From the NCBI GenBank assembly GCA_031253995.1, contig JAIRVG010000054.1, positions 110,321-174,320 on the forward strand: a stretch of 64,000 nucleotides of DNA. Reading direction: 5' to 3'. Below are positions 19,375 to 28,160 of this stretch, piece by piece. The DNA is from Paucimonas sp. GTDB lineage: Bacteria; Pseudomonadota; Gammaproteobacteria; Pseudomonadales; Pseudomonadaceae. Each line of letters opens with the position of its first letter. The stretch's first letter is position 1. Position numbers and translations under genes: made by a program. Under the pieces are notes generated by a model, which worked only from the letters and a program-made list of their open reading frames with translations, ran no database searches and was not told the DNA's origin.

Positions 19375-19697
19375 GGGGCCTCCAATCCTCGCGTTCCGAT
19401 AGCGGATAGATGGCAGTGGCTTTCCGATTTTCTGAAAGCCAGGCCGCCTGAACCGCAAGAGGATGGAGGCGGGGGAGAGGAAAATAAGTAGGAAAAATCT
19501 GCATTAGCGGAGGGAAATGGCTATATCGGCCTGTAGTGCGGCTCGGAATTATCCAGCTGCCGTTTCGGAAATGCCTGGTATTCGCCGAATGGGTGCAGGG
19601 GATAGTTTTCCCTGGTCAGCGATCGGCCCCCCTGGCTTGCCGGTAGCAGCGGGTGAGGGGCTCGACGCAATCCATGCACATACCGAAGGAGAGCAAT

Positions 19698-19781
19698 ATG
19701 GAGGTTCATATCTCCGATCTGATCTATTGCCCTCAGGAATACTCTGGTGATCTCGATTTCAAGAGGATCTTTCTGCGCTGA
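19698..19781 (+). pseudogene. Truncated start of an unknown plus-strand gene
   Basis: AAGGAG stands six bases before the ATG, and the frame reads MEVHISDLIYCPQEYSG and then DLDFKRIFLR-stop (27 codons). The good ribosome site and protein-like start show a real gene once began here. Its reading frame is cut at base 19774, exactly where the 88-base copy of the 16934-17299 gene begins. I do not recognise the protein. The bases 19375-19697 between the PAAR gene and this fragment hold the duplicated upstream region and nothing else I can support. Confidence 0.55.
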
Positions 19782-19860
19782 TCGCGAACATGGAACCGAT
19801 GTCCTGGGAGGAGCGGAAATAGCGTTCGGCGATGGCTTCGTCGTCGGACTTGAAGATCAT
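19759..19860 (-). pseudogene. Truncated duplicate of the small membrane protein gene (16934-17299)
   Basis: The first 29 codons match the intact gene with one change (GSMFAIS for GSLFAIS); after that the frame runs into foreign sequence and stops four codons later. Bases 19774-19861 equal 17213-17300 at 87 of 88 positions. The near identity means the duplication is recent. Confidence 0.85.
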
Positions 19861-19926
19861 GGGGTGTCCTTTTCAAGGGGGTGGTGCCAGGTAGATGGAG
19901 CGACTGCGGGGGCATGGGATCCCGGC

Positions 19927-20820
19927 TCATGCATTCGGCCACTTCTCCAACAGAATCGACACGAACTTCTCCGCCGCCGGCGACAACGACGCCCCCCGCC
20001 GATACACCAGTCCCAGCGTCCGGCTCACCTGCGGTTCCTCCAGCGGCACGCTCACCAGCGTCGGGTGATCGGCACTGGGCATCGCCAGGCTCGGCATCGC
20101 CGAAACCCCCAGCCCCGCTTCCACCATCCCCAGCGATGTCGACAGGTGCTGCACCTCGTAGAACCACTTCGGACGGATATTCAACCCGGACAGCGCATGG
20201 TCGAGAATGATCCGGTTACCACTCAGCCGCCCCACACCAATCAACCGATAATCCACCAGCTCGCTCCAGGTCACCGAGCTTCGCTTCGCCAGTTCATGGT
20301 CGCGACGGCAGGCAAGGACAAAGTGCTCCTTGACCAGAGGCACGAACTCGATATCCGGATGCTGCCCACTCATCATGTTGATCCCGAAATCCGCTTCCCC
20401 ACGCAGCACCGCTTCCAGCCCATCGTTGGCACTGAGATCGAGCAACCGGATGCGGATCTTCGGGTACTGGTCGTTGTAGACGCCGATCACCGACGGCAGG
20501 AAGTAGAACGCCGCCGTGGGAATACACGCCAGGGTGACCTGACCGCTCTGCCGCTCGGCCAGCTCGCGAATGCTCAGGATCGAGTCCTCGAAGTCATCCA
20601 GCAACCGCCGCGCCTTGGGCAGGAAATCCCGCCCGACGCTGGTCAGCCCGACCCGACGGGTGGTGCGCTCCAGCAGCGGCGTGCCCAACCCTTCTTCCAG
20701 CTTCTTGATCCGCCGGCTCAGCGCCGGCTGCGACAGGTGCAACGCCTCCGCTGCCTCGTGAAAGCTGCCGAGTTCGGCGATTTTGACGAAAGATCGAAGA
20801 TCCTGAAGCTCATATTCCAT
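19927..20820 (-). CDS. LysR-family regulator of the carboxylate cluster
   Basis: 297 residues. The N-terminal HTH (LRSFVKIAELGSFHEAAEAL, LSQPALSRRIKKLEEGLG) is standard LysR, followed by an inducer-binding domain of the CbbR/NocR-like type with hydrophobic ACIPTAAFYFLPSVI. It is divergent from the PrpF/GalD-type isomerase gene, with 146 bases between the starts, so it most likely controls the cluster 20967-26114 in response to its carboxylate substrate. The target assignment comes from position only. Confidence 0.9.
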   Translation of the reverse strand: MEYELQDLRSFVKIAELGSFHEAAEALHLSQPALSRRIKKLEEGLGTPLLERTTRRVGLTSVGRDFLPKARRLLDDFEDSILSIRELAERQSGQVTLACIPTAAFYFLPSVIGVYNDQYPKIRIRLLDLSANDGLEAVLRGEADFGINMMSGQHPDIEFVPLVKEHFVLACRRDHELAKRSSVTWSELVDYRLIGVGRLSGNRIILDHALSGLNIRPKWFYEVQHLSTSLGMVEAGLGVSAMPSLAMPSADHPTLVSVPLEEPQVSRTLGLVYRRGASLSPAAEKFVSILLEKWPNA

Positions 20821-20966
20821 GAATGCACGCCTGTACCGGTCAACAGATATTGATGCGCCAATCGAAATAATGACTCCGATCTTTGCATTGGATTGATTTA
20901 TCCGCGAGTGTCACTCTTTCTCCCACAACATCAATTATGCCGATTGATCAGTGAGAGTCAGTAGTC

Positions 20967-22043
20967 ATGCAACGAATTCCCTGTGTGCTCATGCGCGGCG
21001 GTACCTCGAAAGGCCCGGTCTTCCATGCCTGGGACCTGCCGTCCAATGTCGTCGAGCGTGACGAGGTCCTGCTCAACATCATGGGCTCGGGCCACGAACT
21101 GGAGATCGACGGCATCGGCGGCGGCAGCCCGCAGACCAGCAAGGTGGCGATCGTCAGCCCGTCGCTGCACGCCGATGCCGACGTCGACTATCTGTTCGTC
21201 CAGGTCATGGTCGCCCAGCGCCGCGTCGACACCGCGCCCAACTGCGGCAACATGCTCTGCGCGGTCGGCCCCTTCGCCATCGAGCAGGGCCTGGTCAAGG
21301 CGCAGGAAGGCCACACCCTGGTGCGCATCCGCAACCTGAACACCAACACCTTCGTCAATTCCCGGGTGGACACCCCGGGCGGCATCGTCCGCTACGAAGG
21401 CCAGACCGCCATCGATGGCGTGCCCGGCACCGCCGCGCCGATCCACCTGACGTTCCTGAATGCCATCGGCAGCAAGACCGGCAAGCTGTTTCCCACCGGC
21501 AAGGCGCGGGATGTGATCGACGGGATCCCGGTCACCTGCATCGACATGGCCATGCCGATGATGATCGTCGAGGCCAACCAGTTGGGCGTTACCGGGTCGG
21601 AAAGCCCGGCGCAACTGGATGCCGACACGGTGCTGCTGGAAAAGCTGGAAGCCCTGCGGATCAAGGCCGGCCGGGCCATGGGCCTGGGCGATGTGAGCAG
21701 CATGGTGATCCCCAAGCCGGTGCTGATTTCGCCACCGCGCTTCGACGGCACCCTGCAGGTGCGCTACTTCATGCCGCACAACTGCCATCGGGCGCTGGCC
21801 ATCACCGGCGCCGTCGGTCTGGCGACCGCGTGCGTCAGTCCGGGAACCGTGGCGGCGGGCGTGCTGGGTGACGATACTGCCGCGCTCACCCAGATCCGCC
21901 TGGAGCATCCGAGCGGCGCGATCGATATCGCGCTGTCGCGCAACGAGGAGGGCGGTCCGCTGCAGGCCTCGGTGGTGCGCACGGCGCGGCGGCTGTTCTC
22001 CGGCTTCGTGTACGCCCCGCGCTCGCGTCGCCTGGCTGGTTAA
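20967..22043 (+). CDS. PrpF/GalD-family isomerase (aconitate isomerase or 4-oxalomesaconate tautomerase type)
   Basis: 358 residues. The family signature RIPCVLMRGGTSKG is at the N-terminus. DGIGGGSPQTSKVAIV and the cysteine in APNCGNMLCAVGPFA follow; the second half repeats the diaminopimelate-epimerase-like fold. PrpF isomerises trans-/cis-aconitate-type acids, and GalD of P. putida acts on 4-oxalomesaconate in gallate degradation. No other gallate gene is present, whereas tri- and dicarboxylate transporters follow, so an aconitate-type substrate is the better guess. First gene of a probable operon with 22101, 23512 and 24861. Confidence 0.85.
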   Translation: MQRIPCVLMRGGTSKGPVFHAWDLPSNVVERDEVLLNIMGSGHELEIDGIGGGSPQTSKVAIVSPSLHADADVDYLFVQVMVAQRRVDTAPNCGNMLCAVGPFAIEQGLVKAQEGHTLVRIRNLNTNTFVNSRVDTPGGIVRYEGQTAIDGVPGTAAPIHLTFLNAIGSKTGKLFPTGKARDVIDGIPVTCIDMAMPMMIVEANQLGVTGSESPAQLDADTVLLEKLEALRIKAGRAMGLGDVSSMVIPKPVLISPPRFDGTLQVRYFMPHNCHRALAITGAVGLATACVSPGTVAAGVLGDDTAALTQIRLEHPSGAIDIALSRNEEGGPLQASVVRTARRLFSGFVYAPRSRRLAG

Positions 22044-22100
22044 TTCTTATACAATTGTTGTCAAGCGCATCCGCACAAATCCAACAATGGGTGATGCCTC

Positions 22101-23408
22101 ATGAAATTCGCCAAATCGCTGTACTTCCAGATCATCTGCGCCGTTGTGCTGGGTGTGCTGGTCGGTCACTTCTGGGCCCAGCAGGCCATTGCCTTGAAGC
22201 CGCTGGGCGACGCGTTCATCAAGCTGATCAAGATGATGATCGCCCCCGTGGTGTTCTGCACCATCGTCACCGGCATCGCCGGGATGACCGATAAAAGCAG
22301 TCTCGGCCGCCTGATGGGCAAGACCTTGCTGCTGTTCCTCGTGCTGACGGTGATCAGCCTGGGCATCGGCCTGGCGGCGGTGTACCTGTTCCAGCCCGGC
22401 GTGGGCATGAACATCGACCCCTCGCGCCTCAATACCTCGGGCCTGACCCAGTACACCGAGTCGGCGGCGAAGCTGGGTGTAGTGGACTTCTTCATGCACA
22501 TCATCCCCGACACCTTCGTCGGCGCCTTCAACAAGGGCGAGGTGCTGCCAGTGCTGTTCATTGCCGTGCTCAGCGGCTTCGCCCTCTCGGCGATGGGTGA
22601 GCGTGGCAAGCCGGTGCTGGATGTGCTGGAAGCCCTGTCGCAGATGGTCTTCCGCATCTTCGGCTACCTGATGCGCTTCGCTCCGGTCGGTGCCTTCGGC
22701 GCGCTGGCCTTCACCGTCGGGCAGTACGGCATCACCTCGCTGGGCTCGCTGGCCAAGCTGGTCATGACCCTGTACATCGCCTGCGCCTTCTTCGTCCTGG
22801 TGGTGCTGGGCGGGCTGTGCCGCCTGCATGGCTTCAGCCTGTGGAAGCTGCTGCGCTACTTCCGCGAGGAGTTCCTGGTGGTGCTCGGTACCTCGTCCAC
22901 CGAGCCGGTGCTACCGCGGATGATCGAGAAGCTCGAACGCCTCGGCTGCAAGAAAGGCGTGGTCGGCCTGGTGCTGCCCACCGGCTATTCCTTCAATCTC
23001 GACGGCACGGCGATCTATCTGTCGTTGGCGGCGGTGTTCATCGCCCAGGCCTGCAACATCGACCTGACCCTGGGCCAGACCCTGACCATGCTGGCGATCA
23101 TGCTGCTGTCGTCCAAGGGCGCGGCGGGCGTCACCGGCAGCGGTTTCGTGGCGCTGGCCTCGACCCTGACGGTGATCCACGACATTCCCCTGGCCGGCCT
23201 GGCCTTGCTGATCGGTATCGACCGCTTCATGTCCGAAGCCCGCGCCCTCACCAGTCTGGCGAGCAACGCGGTGGCCACGGTGGTCATGTCGCTCTCGGAA
23301 AAGGCCTGCGATCGCGAGGTGCTGCTGCGCACTCTTGAAGAGGGACGCGCCCCGCAGCCGCAGGCGTCCGTAGAGTGGACCGCCGAGCGACAACAGCGTC
23401 CGCACTGA
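22101..23408 (+). CDS. DctA-type C4-dicarboxylate/cation symporter
   Basis: 435 residues, inner membrane, dicarboxylate/amino acid:cation symporter family. Recognisable parts: SLYFQIICAVVLGVLVGHF at the start, KMMIAPVVFCTIVTGIAGM, the serine-rich loop GTSSTEPVLPRM, GYSFNLDGTAIY, and SSKGAAGVTGSGFVALAST with the conserved substrate-binding DRFMSEARALTSL. DctA imports succinate, fumarate and malate. In this cluster it may take up a related acid or the product of the isomerase, so I leave out the symbol. It lies 57 bases after the isomerase gene. Confidence 0.9.
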   Translation: MKFAKSLYFQIICAVVLGVLVGHFWAQQAIALKPLGDAFIKLIKMMIAPVVFCTIVTGIAGMTDKSSLGRLMGKTLLLFLVLTVISLGIGLAAVYLFQPGVGMNIDPSRLNTSGLTQYTESAAKLGVVDFFMHIIPDTFVGAFNKGEVLPVLFIAVLSGFALSAMGERGKPVLDVLEALSQMVFRIFGYLMRFAPVGAFGALAFTVGQYGITSLGSLAKLVMTLYIACAFFVLVVLGGLCRLHGFSLWKLLRYFREEFLVVLGTSSTEPVLPRMIEKLERLGCKKGVVGLVLPTGYSFNLDGTAIYLSLAAVFIAQACNIDLTLGQTLTMLAIMLLSSKGAAGVTGSGFVALASTLTVIHDIPLAGLALLIGIDRFMSEARALTSLASNAVATVVMSLSEKACDREVLLRTLEEGRAPQPQASVEWTAERQQRPH

Positions 23409-23511
23409 CCCACCCGCAACACTCCCGAAACACAACCACGAAGCGTCCGCCCGGTGCCTGGCACCGGGTGCGGAGCGCTGTTGCCCGACCATAACAACAA
23501 GAGAACTTCCT

Positions 23512-24816
23512 ATGCTGGCATTGCTGGGTTTGATCATGGTGGTGACCTTCACCTACCTGATCATGAGCAAACGTCTTTCCCCGATCGTCGCCCTTACCGT
23601 GGTGCCCATCGTCTTCGCCCTGATCGGTGGCTTCGCCCCCGGGCTCGGCAAGATGATGCTCGACGGCCTGAAGATGGTCGCGCCGTCGGCGGCGCTGTTG
23701 CTGTTCGCCATCCTGTTCTTCGGCGTGATGATCGACGCCGGGCTGTTCGACCCGCTGATCCGCAAGATCCTCAAGCGGGTCAACGGCGACCCGCAGAAGA
23801 TCGCCATCGGCACCGCGCTGCTGTCGCTGCTGGTAGCCCTGGACGGTGACGGCACGACCACCTACATGATCACCTGCGCCGCGATGCTGCCGCTGTACAA
23901 GCGCATCGGCATGAACACCATGATCCTGGCGACCATCTCCATGCTGTCGCTGAGCATCATGAGCGGCATGAGCCCCTGGGGCGGCCCGGCCACCCGCGCC
24001 ATCGCCGCCCTCGGCCTGGACGCCACCGCGTACTTCATCCCCATGCTACCGACCATGATCGGCGGTGCCGCCTGGGTGGTGTTCACTGCGTTCCTGCTGG
24101 GCCGGGCCGAGCGCAAGCGCATCGGTAACATCAAGCTGGAGTCCGGTGGTGGCAACTGCTACATCAAGGCGATCCTCGAAGACACGCCGTACAAGCGTCC
24201 GCGCCTGTCCTACCTGAACCTGGCGCTGGTCATCGTGGTGATGGTCGCCATGGTGATGGGCCTGATGCACGCCGCCATCCTGTTCATGATCGGCTTCGTC
24301 GCGGCGCTGATGATCAACTACCCGCAACTCGACCTGCAGAAGGAACGCATCCTCGCTCACTCGGGCAATGCCATGACCGTGGTCCTGCTGGTGTTCGCGG
24401 CGGGCGTCTTCGCCGGCATCTTCTCCGGCACCAAGATGGTCGACGCCCTGGCCCAGACCCTCGTGGACTGGATTCCCGACGCCTGGAGCCACTGGTTCCC
24501 GCTGGTGGTGGCGATCACCAGCATGCCGCTGACCTTCGTGCTGTCCAACGATGCCTACTACTTCGGCGTGGTGCCGATCCTGGCCAACGCGGCGGCGGCC
24601 TACGGCATCGACCCGGTGGAAATCGCCCGCGCCTCGGTGCTCGGCCAGCCGGTGCACCTGATGAGCCCGCTGGTGGCCTCGACCCTGCTGCTGGTGGGCA
24701 TGGTCGACCGGGATATCGGCGACTTCCAGAAAGCCACGGTGAAGTGGGCGGTGCTGACCTCGCTGGTGATTACCGCGCTGGCGGTATTGACCGGGGCCAT
24801 CTCGCTCTTCGTCTGA
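23512..24816 (+). CDS. CitMHS-family citrate (metal complex):proton symporter
   Basis: 434 residues with about a dozen hydrophobic segments, starting MLALLGLIMVVTFTYLIM. LLFAILFFGVMIDAGLFDPL, LDGDGTTTYMITCAAMLPLY and SGMSPWGGPATRA are typical of the CitMHS family, which imports citrate complexed to Mg2+ or Ca2+. AGAGAA precedes the start. The 103-base gap before it contains a GC-rich hairpin (CCCGGTGCC / GGCACCGGG, 23451-23469) that might modulate expression within the operon. Confidence 0.9.
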   Translation: MLALLGLIMVVTFTYLIMSKRLSPIVALTVVPIVFALIGGFAPGLGKMMLDGLKMVAPSAALLLFAILFFGVMIDAGLFDPLIRKILKRVNGDPQKIAIGTALLSLLVALDGDGTTTYMITCAAMLPLYKRIGMNTMILATISMLSLSIMSGMSPWGGPATRAIAALGLDATAYFIPMLPTMIGGAAWVVFTAFLLGRAERKRIGNIKLESGGGNCYIKAILEDTPYKRPRLSYLNLALVIVVMVAMVMGLMHAAILFMIGFVAALMINYPQLDLQKERILAHSGNAMTVVLLVFAAGVFAGIFSGTKMVDALAQTLVDWIPDAWSHWFPLVVAITSMPLTFVLSNDAYYFGVVPILANAAAAYGIDPVEIARASVLGQPVHLMSPLVASTLLLVGMVDRDIGDFQKATVKWAVLTSLVITALAVLTGAISLFV

Positions 24817-24860
24817 CCGCCTCACGAAACAATCCCTACAACAATAAAGAGTGTTCCAAC

Positions 24861-26114
24861 ATGACGATTCCTTTCGTTCGTGCGTTGGCCTGTGCCGCCT
24901 GCCTGGGTTATCTGCCGATGGTTTCGGCGGCCGGTTTCATCGACGACAGCAAGCTGAAGTTGCAACTGCGCAACGTCTACTTCAACGAAAACTTCCGCGA
25001 CGAACAGGGCCTCAGTGCCCGCGCCGCGGCCACGGCGAAAAGCGAGCGGGTGGAGTGGGCGCAGGGTTTCCTGCTCGACTACCAGTCCGGTTTTACCCAG
25101 GGCACCGTGGGCTTTGGCGTGGATGCGCTTGGGCTGCTGGGGGTCAGGCTGGACTCCGGCAAGGGACGCAGCGGCACCGGCCTGTTGCCGGTCCATGACG
25201 ATGGCCGCGCCGCCGACGAGTTCGCCAGCGCCGGGGTGACGGCCAAGGCGCGCATCGGCGACACGCTGGTCAAGCATGGCACCCTGCTGCCGAAGAACCC
25301 GCTGCTGGTCTACAACGATGCCCGGCTCCTGCCGCAGACCTACCAGGGCTCGGAACTGGTGAGCAAGGACATCGCCGGGCTGACCTTGACGGCGGGGCAC
25401 CTGGATCGCTTCAAGCTGCGTGATTCCTCCGACAGCGTGGGATTGTTCCTCGATGGCTATGGCGGCCGCGAGTCGGGTGACTTCACCTACGGCGGCGCCG
25501 ACTACGCGTTCGGCAAGCGACTGCGCCTGAGTTACTTCCACGGTGAACTGCAGGACTTCTATCGCCAGGACTTCGCCGGCATCCAGCACGACCTGCCCCT
25601 GGCCGGCGGGGTGCTGACCAGCGACCTGCGCTATTTCAAGAGCCACGATGCCGGCGGTGCCTATGGCGGGCGCATCGATAACGACATGCTCAGCGGCCAG
25701 CTGGCCTACGCCCATTCCGGGCATACCCTTGGCGCCGGCTACCAGGTGCTGAGTGGCGACGCCGGCCTGCCTTATATCAGCGGCGCCACGGTCTACAGCT
25801 TCAGCAACGTCGGCATCGGCAAGTTCATCGAGGAAGACGAGAAGACCTGGATGGCCAGCTATGCCTACAACTTTGCCGCGGCCGGGATCCCCGGGCTGAC
25901 CTTCATGACCCGCTACCTCAATGGCGACAACGGGCGCGCAGGCGATGCGGGGCTGAAAGAGTGGGAGCGGGATGTCGAGCTGGCCTACGTGGTCCAGTCG
26001 GGCACGTTCAAGGGGCTGGGGATCAAGGCGCGCAACTATGTCTATCGCTCGGACTTCTCGCGTGGGAGGGACAGCAACCGGCTGTACCTGACCTACGACA
26101 TCGCTATCTGGTAA
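24861..26114 (+). CDS. OprD-family outer-membrane porin
   Basis: 417 residues from the ATG at 24861; the longer frame overlaps the CitMHS gene and lacks a signal. The signal peptide MTIPFVRALACAACLGYLP ends in VSAA just before GFIDDSKLKLQLRN, the characteristic mature start of OprD porins. The body alternates short beta strands with Gly/Asp-rich loops and ends in an aromatic residue (DIAIW), as needed for BAM insertion. OprD/Opd/Occ channels take up small carboxylates and amino acids. The neighbours suggest a citrate- or aconitate-like substrate (the OpdH type imports tricarboxylates). Confidence 0.92.
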   Translation: MTIPFVRALACAACLGYLPMVSAAGFIDDSKLKLQLRNVYFNENFRDEQGLSARAAATAKSERVEWAQGFLLDYQSGFTQGTVGFGVDALGLLGVRLDSGKGRSGTGLLPVHDDGRAADEFASAGVTAKARIGDTLVKHGTLLPKNPLLVYNDARLLPQTYQGSELVSKDIAGLTLTAGHLDRFKLRDSSDSVGLFLDGYGGRESGDFTYGGADYAFGKRLRLSYFHGELQDFYRQDFAGIQHDLPLAGGVLTSDLRYFKSHDAGGAYGGRIDNDMLSGQLAYAHSGHTLGAGYQVLSGDAGLPYISGATVYSFSNVGIGKFIEEDEKTWMASYAYNFAAAGIPGLTFMTRYLNGDNGRAGDAGLKEWERDVELAYVVQSGTFKGLGIKARNYVYRSDFSRGRDSNRLYLTYDIAIW

Positions 26115-26132
26115 CGGAACCACGGAAGGGAC

Positions 26133-28037
26133 ATGGCTATGCATGGCTGGCTCGCAAATATCACTGTCGCCCGGAAGCTGCTGCTGGGGTTCGGCCTGCT
26201 CCTGCTGATGAGCGTGCTCATGTTCTGGGCGGGCTGGAGCGCCATCGACAGCCTTTCCTACCGCATGGATCGCATGAGTGCGGTCAATCGCCTGGTGGAT
26301 GATTTCTCCCGCCTGCGTCACGCGCTCACCGTCTATGTGCAGGGGGAGGGCGAGCCGAAGGCCGAGCGAGCGCTCAAGGACAAGGTGGTGGAGGTCCGGG
26401 AGACCCTGGCGGGACTGTCGGGGTACTTCGCCGTGGGGACGCATGTGCAGAACATCGAGGACCTCACCCGTCACCTGGCGGACTATGAGCAGGGTGTTGG
26501 TCAACTCGAAGCGGCATATCGGCGCATCGAGGCTTCGCGGGCGGTGCGGCGGGAGAGCGGCGACCGGGCGCTTGGCCTGCTGGCCCGCCTCGAACGCGCG
26601 CCGGGGGCGGCGAGCCGCGAGCAGTCGATCAAGGCGTTGCAGATGCAGTTTCTGTTCGCTCGCTTCGAGACGCGAGCCTACACCTACTCCGGCAATCCGG
26701 CGCACTTTGCGGCGGCTGCCGGCGCGGTGGACAAGACCCTGGCCGCACTGGGGCCCCTGCGTGATGCGCCGGGGGCCAGTGACGACACGCTACCGGACGA
26801 ATTGGCCGGGGCGATCGCCGCCTACCGCACCTCGCTCGACGAGCATCGGTCTGCCCTGGCCCAGGCGGCCAAGGGCCAGGACGGGACAACGCAACACGGC
26901 GATGCCCTGATGCGTATCTGCCTGGCCCTTTACGACGGCCAACTGCAACTGACGGTGGAGGATACCCGCAACGCTGCCTGGCGGCTGCTGGCATGCCTGC
27001 TGCTGGCGCTGGTCTTCGGTGTGGCCAGTGCCATGCTGATTACCCGGCAGATCGTCCCGCCCCTGCGCGAGGCACTGCGCAACGTCGAGCGCATCGCCCA
27101 GGGTGACCTGACCCCCGGCACACCGGAGCGGCGCGGCGACGAGATCGGGCAACTGGCGGACGGACTGCAGCGCATGACGGGAAGCCTCAGGCAACTGGTG
27201 GGGCATATTGCGGGCGGTGCTGCGCAGATTGCTGCCGCTACCGAGTCACTGTCCACGGTCACCCGGCAGACCCAGGCGGGTCACCGCGAGCAGGCGCTGG
27301 AAACCGATCTGGTCGCGACCGCCATGCAGGAAATGGCCACGTCGGTCCAGGACGTGGCGCGCAACGCCGTGGAGACGGCGTCTTCGGTGGATCAGACGGC
27401 CAGCGATGCCAGCAGTGGTTCGCGCATCGTCGGCCAGGCGATCGGGCAGATCGAAACCCTTGCCGGTGAAGTCGAGCTCACCGCCGAGGCGGTCGCCAAC
27501 CTGGCGGCGCAAAGCGGGCGGATCAGCGACATGCTCGACGTCATCAGGACCGTGGCCGAGCAGACCAACCTGCTGGCGCTGAACGCGGCCATCGAGGCCG
27601 CCCGGGCCGGCGATGCGGGCCGAGGTTTTGCCGTGGTGGCCGATGAGGTGCGTGGCCTGGCGCAACGTACGCAGCGCTCCACCGAAGATATCGAGGTGCT
27701 GGTGGCGGCGTTGCGCCACGGTACCTCGGAAGCGGTGCAGCGGATGGGCCTGAGTCGAGAACTGACCCGCGACAGTGTCGGGATGGCGCGCCAGGTGGGC
27801 CAGGTGCTGGACGGAATCACCCGCAGCATTGGCGGGGTCCAGGGCATGACCCAGCAGATTGCCGCGGCTGCCGAGCAACAAGGTGCGGTGGCCGAGGAAA
27901 TCAACCGCAGCGTGGTCAGCGTGCGCGGTATCACCGAGCAGGCCCATGCGGCCAGCGCCCAGACCAGCCAGGCCAGCCAGGAACTGGCGACCCTGGGCAG
28001 TGCGTTGCATGCCGAGGTACAGCGATTCCGCTTGTGA
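26133..28037 (+). CDS. Methyl-accepting chemotaxis protein with HBM-type sensor
   Basis: 634 residues. The first membrane segment is at about 12-34. A ~250-residue periplasmic all-helical region follows, about twice the usual four-helix size, which fits the helical bimodular (HBM) sensor of the McpS/McpQ group that binds TCA-cycle acids and citrate. The second membrane segment (about 288-308, [19 protein letters not shown]) leads to a HAMP domain and the signalling domain with the hairpin [20 protein letters not shown]. The downstream end of a carboxylate uptake cluster suggests it senses the same acid. A second ATG at 26139 is better spaced from the GGAAGG ribosome site than the one given. 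Confidence 0.9.
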   Translation: MAMHGWLANITVARKLLLGFGLLLLMSVLMFWAGWSAIDSLSYRMDRMSAVNRLVDDFSRLRHALTVYVQGEGEPKAERALKDKVVEVRETLAGLSGYFAVGTHVQNIEDLTRHLADYEQGVGQLEAAYRRIEASRAVRRESGDRALGLLARLERAPGAASREQSIKALQMQFLFARFETRAYTYSGNPAHFAAAAGAVDKTLAALGPLRDAPGASDDTLPDELAGAIAAYRTSLDEHRSALAQAAKGQDGTTQHGDALMRICLALYDGQLQLTVEDTRNAAWRLLACLLLALVFGVASAMLITRQIVPPLREALRNVERIAQGDLTPGTPERRGDEIGQLADGLQRMTGSLRQLVGHIAGGAAQIAAATESLSTVTRQTQAGHREQALETDLVATAMQEMATSVQDVARNAVETASSVDQTASDASSGSRIVGQAIGQIETLAGEVELTAEAVANLAAQSGRISDMLDVIRTVAEQTNLLALNAAIEAARAGDAGRGFAVVADEVRGLAQRTQRSTEDIEVLVAALRHGTSEAVQRMGLSRELTRDSVGMARQVGQVLDGITRSIGGVQGMTQQIAAAAEQQGAVAEEINRSVVSVRGITEQAHAASAQTSQASQELATLGSALHAEVQRFRL

Positions 28038-28160
28038 GCCAGGGCGCGCGCCGCCTTCAGGGGCAAACACGGCTCGATCCAGAATGGCAGGATGCAATTT
28101 TGCCCCCGCTCCGCTAGCATTAGCGGTCTCTCCCAGCTCGTTCAGGTTGCGACGTTTTTC

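Noticed and set aside
24744..24860. Upstream extension of the OprD-type porin frame
   Set aside because: It overlaps the CitMHS gene and would place the signal peptide internally.
5952..28160. Attachment-site repeats of an integrated element at ffs
   Set aside because: I searched by eye for the ffs 3' end near dnaX and inside the block and found no repeat, and no integrase gene is present.
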